Assembly: GCF_902506415.1 (NCBI RefSeq)
Contig: NZ_LR733275.1
Span: 4,688,176-4,752,175 of the forward strand
Source of the DNA: Massilia sp. 9I
GTDB lineage: Bacteria; Pseudomonadota; Gammaproteobacteria; Burkholderiales; Burkholderiaceae_D
Reading direction: 5' to 3'
DNA: 64,000 nucleotides
A program made the translations under genes and the position numbers. The notes beneath the pieces are model-generated. The model was not told the origin of the DNA. It worked only from the letters and a program-made list of their open reading frames with translations, and made no database searches. Positions 25,750-32,835 of the stretch are shown here, piece after piece; within the stretch, counting starts at the first letter, position 1; every line of letters begins with the position of its first letter.

Positions 25750-28086
25750 TCAACGATGGGGGAAGGCGCCGTTGCGGGCAGTGCGCTCGCGCGGCGGCAG
25801 CGCCAGCCCGCCGAAGGCCTGGCTGGCCGGGTCCAGGTTCAGGCTCGGGTGGTAGGCCGGATCCCGCAGCAGCACATGGCCCCACTTGCGTCGCAGCTGG
25901 TCCACTTCGCGCTGGGCCCGGGCCTTCTTCTGCGGGGTGTCCTCGTGGCCGCGGCTGGCCGACTCGGCGTGCAGCAGCTTCGCGTGCGGGGTCCACACGA
26001 TCGCCTTGCCGCTGGCGCGCACCTTGAGGCACAGGTCGACGTCGTTGAAGGCCACCGGGAAGGCGTGGCCGTCCATGCCGCCGAGCGCGAAGTAATCCTG
26101 GCGGCGCAGGAACAGGCAGGCAGCGGTACAGCCGCTCAACTGCTGGACCAGCTGGTTGCGGCCATGGTCGCCCCAGTCCGCATCCTGCAGGCGGTTGCCG
26201 AAGTGGCCGGCCACGTTGCCGACGCCGATCACGACGCCGCCATGCTGCACCATGCCGTTCGGCCACAGCAGCTTGGCGCCGACCGCGCCCACCTCGGGGC
26301 GCAGCAGCTGCGACACGATCTCTTCCAGCCAGCCGGCGTGCAGCGCTTCGATGTCGTTGTTGACCAGGCCGACGATCTCGCCGCCGGCCTGGGCGATCGC
26401 GCGGTTGTTCAGGTCCGCGTAGTTGAACGGGCCGGGCATCGGCAGCACGCGCACGCCTTCCTGCGCGATGCGCTTGAAATAGGCGTGGGTCGCTTCCTCC
26501 ACCGAGCCGTTGTCGATGACGATGATCTCCAGCTTTGGCCAGTCGGTGTACTGGCGAATGGTGTCGAGGCAGCGCTGCAGCAGGTCGGCGCGGTCGCGCG
26601 TCGGGATCACCAGGCTGACCGTCATCTCGCGCGCTTCTGGCGGCAGCGGGTAGCGTACGCGCCGCGCGGCGTGGTGCACGCCGGCCGGCACATCGCCGAG
26701 TTCTTCGAGCGCCGCTTGCGGCGCGAGCCGCTGCAGGGCACGTGCGGCGGCAGCGAAGCGTTGCGCGCGTTCGGCCGGCGTCGGCGCGCAGCTCCTGACC
26801 AGCACGCGCGGCACGTGCACGATCGCTTCCATGCCCTGCGCCCAGACGGCCGCCAGCGCCGACCATGCGAACCCGGCGCCGTCGCACGCATCGGCCAGGC
26901 CGCGCGCCACGGGGCGGCGCACCAGCAGCAGGTCGAGCGGGTAGTCGCTGGCCAGCGCATAGTCCGGGTTCCAGGCCGGCTTGAACCAGGGCTGGCCATC
27001 GGTCTCGCTGTCGGCATAGACCAGCTGCGCCTGTGGCAGCGCGAAGCCCTGCAGGGCCCAGGCCAGGGCCTGCGGGGCCAGGATGTCGCCGGCGCGCAGG
27101 CAGCACAGCACCTCGCAGTTCGATTCCAGCGCCTGCGCCAGCATCACGCCGAAGGGCTCGCCGGCGAACACCCGCAGTGTGACACCGCGCTGGGCGTGCA
27201 CGCTGGCGATGGTGGCGTCGAGCAGCTCGGAGTCGGCGGCACCGGTCACCATCACCGCGGCCGAGAGCGCCGGCAGGAACGAGGGGCCATCGGTGTCGAA
27301 GCGCGCCGGCCAGTGCGGCCAGTTCGACAAGGGCAGGCTGCGCGGCAGGTGGCGCTCATAGATGTCGGCCACGCGCAGCAGGAGATCGTCGCTGGCGGCG
27401 GGCAGCAGGGCGGCCAGGCCGTCCAGGCTGCAGCAGACCGTGAGCGGGCTGCCGTTCAGCGGGCGGCCCTCCTCGTCCACCACGCGCACGCTGTGCACGC
27501 GGCCGTCGGCCAGCGTGGCAGGCAGTGCCAGGTCGAAGCCGTGGGCGCCGTCGATGTGGCCCCGCATGGCCGGCTGGATCACGTTGGCGCTGGCCTCGGC
27601 GACCAGGGTGTGGCCAACGTAGGCGCGCACCGCCAGCGTGCGCTTCGGATCGAGCGGGTCGAGCGCCCAGCCGTGCAGGCGCAGGCCGCCGTCGCCGATG
27701 ACGGTGCTGACCGCGCCCGCCGGTGGCGCCTTTGGCGCCTCCAGGCGCATGCCGCCGGCCAGCAGGGCGGCGGTGTTGGCGACGCGCGCCGACATCGTCC
27801 CGCCGGCGTCGCAGGGCAGGCTGCCGAGGTCGGCCACGAAGCCATGGCACAGGTCGGCCGCGCCGAGCGGCTCCAGCTGCCCGGCCAGGTCGATGCGGGC
27901 GCAATCGGCCACCACGCAGCCGACGGCGACGTCGTCGAGGCAGATCTCGATCACCACTCTGGCGTCGGGGCGGGCGCTGTCGAAGGCCCAGCCGTACAGC
28001 AGGCGCTGGTGGATGCCGTCGACGGCGCCATGCCAGCGGACGGAAGATGCGGTGGCGGCGATGGTGAGGTCGGAGTCGATGTTCAT
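25750..28086 (-). CDS. GT2-family glycosyltransferase with tandem N-terminal beta-sandwich repeats
   Basis: The 778-residue protein starts at the ATG at 28086 ('MNIDSDLTIAATASS'); the frame is open further upstream but overlaps the previous gene in a non-coding register. The N-terminus has two similar modules: 'QRLLYGWAFDSARPDARVV' with 'CHGFVADLGSLP' (about 20-95), and 'LRLHGWALDPLDPKRTLAV' with 'AHGFDLALPATLADG' (about 115-200). A partly degenerate Rossmann-like segment follows. The GT2 domain begins near 'VSLVIPTRDRADLLQRCL' (about 515) with the acidic 'LVNNDIEAL' and the acceptor-side 'VAFNDVDLCLKVRASGK'. This resembles rhamnosyl- and related transferases of O-antigen and flagellin glycan loci. 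The substrate is unknown. Confidence 0.83.
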   Translation of the reverse strand: MNIDSDLTIAATASSVRWHGAVDGIHQRLLYGWAFDSARPDARVVIEICLDDVAVGCVVADCARIDLAGQLEPLGAADLCHGFVADLGSLPCDAGGTMSARVANTAALLAGGMRLEAPKAPPAGAVSTVIGDGGLRLHGWALDPLDPKRTLAVRAYVGHTLVAEASANVIQPAMRGHIDGAHGFDLALPATLADGRVHSVRVVDEEGRPLNGSPLTVCCSLDGLAALLPAASDDLLLRVADIYERHLPRSLPLSNWPHWPARFDTDGPSFLPALSAAVMVTGAADSELLDATIASVHAQRGVTLRVFAGEPFGVMLAQALESNCEVLCCLRAGDILAPQALAWALQGFALPQAQLVYADSETDGQPWFKPAWNPDYALASDYPLDLLLVRRPVARGLADACDGAGFAWSALAAVWAQGMEAIVHVPRVLVRSCAPTPAERAQRFAAAARALQRLAPQAALEELGDVPAGVHHAARRVRYPLPPEAREMTVSLVIPTRDRADLLQRCLDTIRQYTDWPKLEIIVIDNGSVEEATHAYFKRIAQEGVRVLPMPGPFNYADLNNRAIAQAGGEIVGLVNNDIEALHAGWLEEIVSQLLRPEVGAVGAKLLWPNGMVQHGGVVIGVGNVAGHFGNRLQDADWGDHGRNQLVQQLSGCTAACLFLRRQDYFALGGMDGHAFPVAFNDVDLCLKVRASGKAIVWTPHAKLLHAESASRGHEDTPQKKARAQREVDQLRRKWGHVLLRDPAYHPSLNLDPASQAFGGLALPPRERTARNGAFPHR

Positions 28087-28100
28087 GTCAGGTTGTCCGG

Positions 28101-30125
28101 TCAGGCGGCCTTGGCGCCCTCGTTGCGGTTGATCCAGTCGGCAAGCCAGGCGGCGGCGTCGAAGTGTTGGTCCAGCAGGACGGCCGGCAGGCCGGCGGGC
28201 AGGCCCGCCGGGTCGGCGGCCAGCACGCTGGCGCAGCCGGCCGCCTGCATCAGGCGCGCGTCGTCCAGCAGCGGCAGCGCGGCTTCGGCCAGCACCGGCA
28301 GGTGGTCGACCACGCCTGTGCGCCACAGCGCTTCGCCGGCGTCGCCGCTGACCAGGAGGCGCAGGCCGAGCTGCGGGCGGCTGGCGACCAGGCGCGCCAG
28401 CGCCAGCACCTGGGCTGCGGCCGGCGTGCCGCCAGCCAGGCCCCAGACGCCGATGCGCCGGTGGCTCGATGCCAGGGGGCGCAGGACGGCCGGCAGCGGC
28501 GTGGCGGCCACGATCTGCGGCAGGGCCGCGCCGTGTTCGGCGCCAGTGGCCTTGTCGAGCCATGCCTGCATGCCGCAGCGCGCCAGTTCCGCGCGCAGCG
28601 CGGCGCGCGCCGTGCGCAGCGGATCCTGCCGCACGAAGGCCGTGAACTCGGGGTAGTAGTGGGGATAGCGGGCCGCCACCACGCTGCGGTTCTGGGCCAC
28701 GCGCAGGGTCTTCTCGGCGCGGAACGAGACTGTGCCGGCGTGGGCCACGAACACCCCGGTGGCCTGCAGGTGGCGCCAGCCGGCGGCGCGCGCACGCATG
28801 CACCAGTCGACTTCTTCGCCATAACCGCGCTGCAGCGCGCTGCCGTCCAGCATGCCGACGGCGTCCAGCACCTCACGCCGGATCAGCATCGTGAAGCCGC
28901 AGCAGGAAGGCAGTTCGACGTCCACGCCGCCGGGCGCCGCGCGCACGCGCGCCGCGGCCGAATCCAGCAGCGCCAGTTCGCGCGTGTCGGGCGCCTGGGC
29001 CGCCTGGCGCAGCACCGGGAAGCTGCTGATCTCGCCGTTGTTGGTCCAGGGCGTCGCCGAGGCCACGTCCGCGTCGCCGTACAGGCTGCTAGCTAAGCGG
29101 TCGATCCAGTCGCCATGGACCTGGGTGTCGGCGTTGAGCAGCAGGACGTCCCGGTCCGGCAGCGCACGCATGCCGCGGTTGACGGTTTCGATGAAGCCCA
29201 GGTTGCAGCGGTTGCGCAGCAGAGTGATGTGGCCGGCCTTGGCCAGGGTGTCGAGCCAGCCCGAGAGGGCGGGCTCGGGGCTGGCGTCGTCCACCACCAC
29301 GATGCGGGCGGGGGTACGGTTGTGCGCCAGGCTGGCGCGCACGCTGTCCAGGCAGGCCCGCACCAGCGCCAGCTCGCGGTAGACCGGCACCACGATCGCT
29401 ACCTCCCGCGCCGCGCTCGCGCGCGCCGGCGCCTGGACGATCGCGGGCGGATCGTAGTAGGCCAGCGGCGAACCGGGCAGCAGCTGGCGGCGGCCGTCGG
29501 GCGCGAGCAGCGTCAGCGACCACACGGCGCCGGGACGGGGCGGCGCCAGGCGCACGCGGCTGCCGTCGCCGGGCACCTCGAATCGGTATTCGCTGTCCTC
29601 GTCGGACAGCAGCAGGGTGGCGCGCGGTGCCGCGCCCCTGGCGCCGGCGACGGCGCCGAGGAAGACCATGGCTTCGATCGCCTCGCCGTCCTTCCAGCAG
29701 GCGCCGGCATGGACCGCGCCGGCCGCGCGCAGCAGCGGCAGCAGGCTGGCGTGGCGGCCGCTGCGGCAGCGCGCCGGCAGGAAGGCCGGGCCGAGGCTGG
29801 CGACGTCGCGGCGGCCGCCGTCCTGCAGCCAGCTTTTCAGCATCAGGTCCTGCAGCAGCGGATTCTCGGGGTCGGTCGCCCAGGCCGCGTGCCAGGCGCG
29901 CGCGCCGAGCTGTGGATAGGCGCTTTGCACGATGCGGGCGCGCAGGATGGCCGGGATCGACTTCATGGGAAAGCGCCGGCAAACATGCTCGGCGGCCAGC
30001 AGCGCATCGGCGTGCCGGCCCGCCGCGAACGCTTCCAGCGCGCGGGTCAGGAGTGCGTCGTCGCGCAGGCGCGGCACGCATTGGGAAGGGAAAAAGGGGG
30101 CGGAGCCCCCTTTTGGATCTTGCAT
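28101..30125 (-). CDS. GT2-family glycosyltransferase
   Basis: The protein has up to 674 residues. The GT2 domain starts near residue 240 with 'VAIVVPVYRELALVRACLDSV', then 'RIVVVDDASPEPAL', 'NLGFIETVNRGM', the acidic 'LLLNADTQVHGDWIDRL' and 'RGYGEEVDWCMRARAAGW'. This is the order of the WcaA/rhamnosyltransferase group. The first ~230 residues contain a helical region resembling TPR-like repeats and a beta segment; the last ~120 look like a second, incomplete domain. The first ATG (30125) precedes a terminator hairpin (30091-30114) and lacks a clear ribosome binding site. Translation may instead begin at the in-frame GTG of residue 17 or later. It follows the DUF4214 gene by ten bases. Confidence 0.8.
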   Translation of the reverse strand: MQDPKGGSAPFFPSQCVPRLRDDALLTRALEAFAAGRHADALLAAEHVCRRFPMKSIPAILRARIVQSAYPQLGARAWHAAWATDPENPLLQDLMLKSWLQDGGRRDVASLGPAFLPARCRSGRHASLLPLLRAAGAVHAGACWKDGEAIEAMVFLGAVAGARGAAPRATLLLSDEDSEYRFEVPGDGSRVRLAPPRPGAVWSLTLLAPDGRRQLLPGSPLAYYDPPAIVQAPARASAAREVAIVVPVYRELALVRACLDSVRASLAHNRTPARIVVVDDASPEPALSGWLDTLAKAGHITLLRNRCNLGFIETVNRGMRALPDRDVLLLNADTQVHGDWIDRLASSLYGDADVASATPWTNNGEISSFPVLRQAAQAPDTRELALLDSAAARVRAAPGGVDVELPSCCGFTMLIRREVLDAVGMLDGSALQRGYGEEVDWCMRARAAGWRHLQATGVFVAHAGTVSFRAEKTLRVAQNRSVVAARYPHYYPEFTAFVRQDPLRTARAALRAELARCGMQAWLDKATGAEHGAALPQIVAATPLPAVLRPLASSHRRIGVWGLAGGTPAAAQVLALARLVASRPQLGLRLLVSGDAGEALWRTGVVDHLPVLAEAALPLLDDARLMQAAGCASVLAADPAGLPAGLPAVLLDQHFDAAAWLADWINRNEGAKAA
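30091..30114 (-). terminator. Terminator/attenuator hairpin after the DUF4214 gene
   Basis: On the minus strand AAAAGGGGG, a five-base loop and CCCCCTTTTT form a classic intrinsic terminator 22 bases past the DUF4214 stop codon. It lies within the first codons of the open frame of the next glycosyltransferase. Partial read-through here would make the DUF4214 protein much more abundant than the downstream enzymes. Confidence 0.75.
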
Positions 30126-30135
30126 GGCGGCCGTG

Positions 30136-31182
30136 TTACTGGTGGGTGACGATGTCAGGGACGATCGTGACCGAACCGACCACGCTCACCTCGCCCGAGC
30201 TGCTGGCGGCGGCTTCGGCGAAGGCGATCGCCACGTCGGCGCGCGAGACGCCGTGCGCCAGCGCGTCGACCCAGTACTGGGCGCCGGCGGCGTCGGCGTT
30301 ACGGCCCATCATGCCGTGGTACAGGGCGTCGACGAACTGGGTGTTGTTCAGCGCACCGAGCTTGTACTCGCTCGAGGACATGAAGCCCTGCGCGATGGTC
30401 TTCACCGAAACGCCCAGGTCGGCCTGGTGGAACCAGTAGTCGAGGCCGGAGAAGTCGGCGGTACGTCCGAGCACGGCCTGGTACAGGTTGGCGACGGTGG
30501 CCTGCTTGAGGTTGTCGGCGAAGATCAGAGCCTGCTTGTTGTCGAGCTGGACGTAGCTCACGTTGACCAGGTCGACCGCGACCTTGGTCGCCGCATTGCT
30601 GATCTTGGCATGGGCGCCATCCACGACGATGGTGAAGTCGTCGTCGTCGCCCTTGGCCTGGACGATGGTCTCGGCGCCGCCGATCACCTTGCTGCTGCCC
30701 TGCGCCGCGACCACGACCGTATGGCCGTTGCCCGCCATGATCACGTCCTTGTCGCCGGCGATGACCTGGGTGTTCTTGTTGTCCGCGATCCGGATGGTGT
30801 CGGCGCCCGCGGTGCCCACCACGACGCGCTGGATGGCGTCGGGGTCGACGGTGGCGGCCGACTGGTTGCCTGCGGCGTTCGGTGGCGGCGTGGTGATGGT
30901 GGCGTCGACGCCGCCCGCGCCCTGGAAGAACACGGCCTGGGTGTTGGCGCTGACGGTGAGCTTGGTGACCGAGCTTTCCGAGGTGTTGACGAACACCACT
31001 TCGGTGCCTGCGGCGGCGCTGACGGTGCCGTTGTTGGCGCCATCGACGGTATCGACCACGACCTTGGTGTCGGTGCTGGTCGAGACCAGGGACAGGATGC
31101 TGTCGATGGTCTCCTGGGTGAAGACCGTCGACGAGGCCGCTTTCAGCTTGTCGCTGAGGGCCTGGGAATTACTATCGTACAT
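30136..31182 (-). CDS. DUF4214-domain protein, probable secreted surface protein
   Basis: The 348-residue protein has no Sec signal peptide. The N-terminal part is low-complexity, rich in Thr, Ser, Val and Ala. A central stretch (about 115-200, 'VVVGTAGADTIRIADNKN' to 'SSKVIGGAETIV') resembles the Gly/Asp beta-roll of RTX-type proteins exported by type I systems. The C-terminus (about 230-325) is a DUF4214 domain with 'VANLYQAVLGRTADFSGLDYW' and the repeated 'ALYHGMMGRNADAAGAQYW'. DUF4214 occurs in secreted adhesin- and S-layer-like proteins. GGAGCA precedes the ATG. It heads the glycosyltransferase operon and is separated from it by a terminator, so it is a candidate abundant, possibly glycosylated, surface protein. 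Confidence 0.78.
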   Translation of the reverse strand: MYDSNSQALSDKLKAASSTVFTQETIDSILSLVSTSTDTKVVVDTVDGANNGTVSAAAGTEVVFVNTSESSVTKLTVSANTQAVFFQGAGGVDATITTPPPNAAGNQSAATVDPDAIQRVVVGTAGADTIRIADNKNTQVIAGDKDVIMAGNGHTVVVAAQGSSKVIGGAETIVQAKGDDDDFTIVVDGAHAKISNAATKVAVDLVNVSYVQLDNKQALIFADNLKQATVANLYQAVLGRTADFSGLDYWFHQADLGVSVKTIAQGFMSSSEYKLGALNNTQFVDALYHGMMGRNADAAGAQYWVDALAHGVSRADVAIAFAEAAASSSGEVSVVGSVTIVPDIVTHQ

Positions 31183-31447
31183 GTACTGCTCCTTTCAGGA
31201 TCAAAATTTCCCGGTTGGTTACGGGTGCTCTGATCGGACAAGCGTGCGTCGGACGGGGCCTGCACGCATGTGCGCCTCAGATTCTGTCGGCTCCCCGGCT
31301 CACGGAACGAAGGCGGGATTGACGAGATGCACGCGCGGCGTGCGATCTGTTTCGGGCTGGAGTGTGCTGCAGAAGTTGCGAGGAAGAAACCACCCTGCAA
31401 GGGGGGATTTTTGGCCGGGAATGGACCCGGCCGGCGGGCCTATGCGC

Positions 31448-31481
31448 GGCGCATGTTCGTTGTCTGCATGCGCCGGTTTTT
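31448..31481 (+). terminator. Possible plus-strand terminator hairpin
   Basis: GGCGCATG (31448-31455) and CATGCGCC (31467-31474) form an eight-base stem followed by TTTTT (31477-31481). It abuts the stop codon of the M35 gene on the minus strand. No plus-strand gene precedes it, so it may instead protect the M35 mRNA 3' end or block antisense transcription. The rest of 31183-31481 shows no gene. Confidence 0.4.
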
Positions 31482-32546
31482 CTACTGCTGCGGCGGCGAA
31501 TTCTCACCAAAATACTCGTGCGAATCGGCATTGCGCACCGCGCGCGCCGGGTCGGTGCGCGCCAGGTCCGACGCGCCCTGCTGGCCGTAGACCTTGTCGT
31601 CGGTGCCGGCCACCACGTCGAAGTGGCTCATCTCGTGCAGCAGGGTGCCGCCGCGCGAATCGGTGCCGGTCAGGGGCGCATTCCAGAAGGCTTTGCACAC
31701 ATAGATGGTGTAGGGCTGGGCCGGATAGACGTAGGCGAAGTAATCGGCATTGCAGCCGCAGTCGATCTTCACCGGCTTGGTCTCGAAGGCCTCGCGGATG
31801 GCGGTGAAGTTGGTGTTCACAATGGCGGCGCGGCCGGCGTCGAGGGCGCCGAACCAGGTGCCGTAGCGCGCGCCGTACTGGGCGCCGCCGGCGCCGGCCG
31901 CCAGGTACTGGTGGGCGTCGACCGTCATGGCGCGCCCGGCATCCACTGCCGCCGCCAGCTGTTCCTGCTGTGGGTTCGAGCACTTGCTGAATTCCAGCGC
32001 AGCGCCGCCGGCGGCCTGCTTGGCCGGCGGCTGCGCCCCGCGCGGCAGGCGGCCGTCGATCCAGATCGATACCGGGCTCGAGGCCAGCGCGCCGGGCTGG
32101 GGACGCATGCCCGCCGCGGCGACCAGGTTGCCGGAGGCGGTGCGGTAGCGCAGCTGGTAGGGGCCGGTCACGTTCATCTCGTACAGGGACGACAATTCGA
32201 CCGTGCTGCTCAGTGCAGTGCCCGGCTCGAGCTTGAGGTAGTCGTCCGGGCCGGGGGCGGCGCGCTTGACCTTGATGCCCAGGTAGCGTACCGGCTGCCC
32301 GTCGCGCAGCACCTCGAACAGCGGCGCCTCGACGCCGCCCGCCGGGGTGTGCCACTTCAGCAGGTATTGCGGCGTGGCGCTGGTGTTCTGCAGGGTGACG
32401 CGCACCAGTACCTCGTCGCTGCGCGCGAACTTGTCGCGCGCCGGAGCGATCGTCACGCTCACGTCCTGGGCCAGGACGGGCAGGGCGGGCAGCCCGAGGG
32501 CGAGCAGGAGGGGAAGCAGGGCAAAGGGCGAGCGAGGGCGGTGCAT
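31482..32546 (-). CDS. M35 (aspzincin) metalloendopeptidase, second copy
   Basis: The 354-residue secreted protein starts at 32546 after AAGGAG; its signal peptide ends near 'ALPVLAQ'. The frame is open to 32672 but without a ribosome binding site. The beta-sandwich N-domain (about 27-165) includes 'FEVLRDGQPVRYLGIKVKRAAPGPDDY' type strands and 'SLYEMNVTGPYQLRYR'. The peptidase domain has 'HEMSHF' at about residue 304 and 'GTDDKVYG', so both zinc and catalytic residues are intact. It also has a 'DCGCNADYFAYVYPAQPY' Cys pair and ends 'NADSHEYFGENS' like its paralogue at 18145-19266. It is divergent from the c-di-GMP gene at 32836. Confidence 0.87.
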   Translation of the reverse strand: MHRPRSPFALLPLLLALGLPALPVLAQDVSVTIAPARDKFARSDEVLVRVTLQNTSATPQYLLKWHTPAGGVEAPLFEVLRDGQPVRYLGIKVKRAAPGPDDYLKLEPGTALSSTVELSSLYEMNVTGPYQLRYRTASGNLVAAAGMRPQPGALASSPVSIWIDGRLPRGAQPPAKQAAGGAALEFSKCSNPQQEQLAAAVDAGRAMTVDAHQYLAAGAGGAQYGARYGTWFGALDAGRAAIVNTNFTAIREAFETKPVKIDCGCNADYFAYVYPAQPYTIYVCKAFWNAPLTGTDSRGGTLLHEMSHFDVVAGTDDKVYGQQGASDLARTDPARAVRNADSHEYFGENSPPQQ

Positions 32547-32684
32547 GGCGGGCTCCTTGGATGGGTACCAGCCTACTGTGCGCCCGCGCAGGGCCTCGTC
32601 TTTGAGCAATCCCAAGCGTCTATTTACTATGGGCAACAAAACCACACTGACGGTATGGCCAATTAACAACAAATGCGCTTGTTA

Positions 32685-32742
32685 GTAAACATTTGTTTAA
32701 GGTTTACTCGATCAATCATCGGTCGATTGCTATGATGCAATC
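32685..32742 (+). promoter_or_regulatory. Extended -10 promoter inside a dyad, upstream of the c-di-GMP gene
   Basis: GATTGC (32725-32730) and GCAATC (32737-32742) are perfect inverted arms exactly flanking TATGAT, a -10-like hexamer preceded by TGC (extended -10, 32728-32736). A second dyad, GTAAAC (32685-32690) and GTTTAC (32702-32707), lies just upstream. Together they look like a promoter with operator sites; the regulator is unknown. Confidence 0.45.
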
Positions 32743-32835
32743 AATCTATCCGCAAGTAAATACCGCTTTCTCCTGCAGGATTTCCCCGATGAAACCCCAG
32801 CCCAGACTCCGCCCCGGACGCGTGGGAGGCCGGTC

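Noticed and set aside
25732-28656. 974-codon plus-strand open frame opposite the GT2 genes
   Set aside because: It is antisense to a recognisable GT2 gene, is very rich in Arg, Gln, Gly and His, and has no motif; a reading-frame shadow.
28087-28803. Upstream extension of the 25750-28086 glycosyltransferase
   Set aside because: The extra ~240 residues are Arg/Pro/Gly-rich, overlap the previous GT gene in another frame and show no domain; the ATG at 28086 is sensible.
31270-31590. Small plus-strand open frame in the gap before the DUF4214 gene
   Set aside because: No ribosome binding site, Arg/Cys-rich composition, runs into the antisense of the M35 gene.
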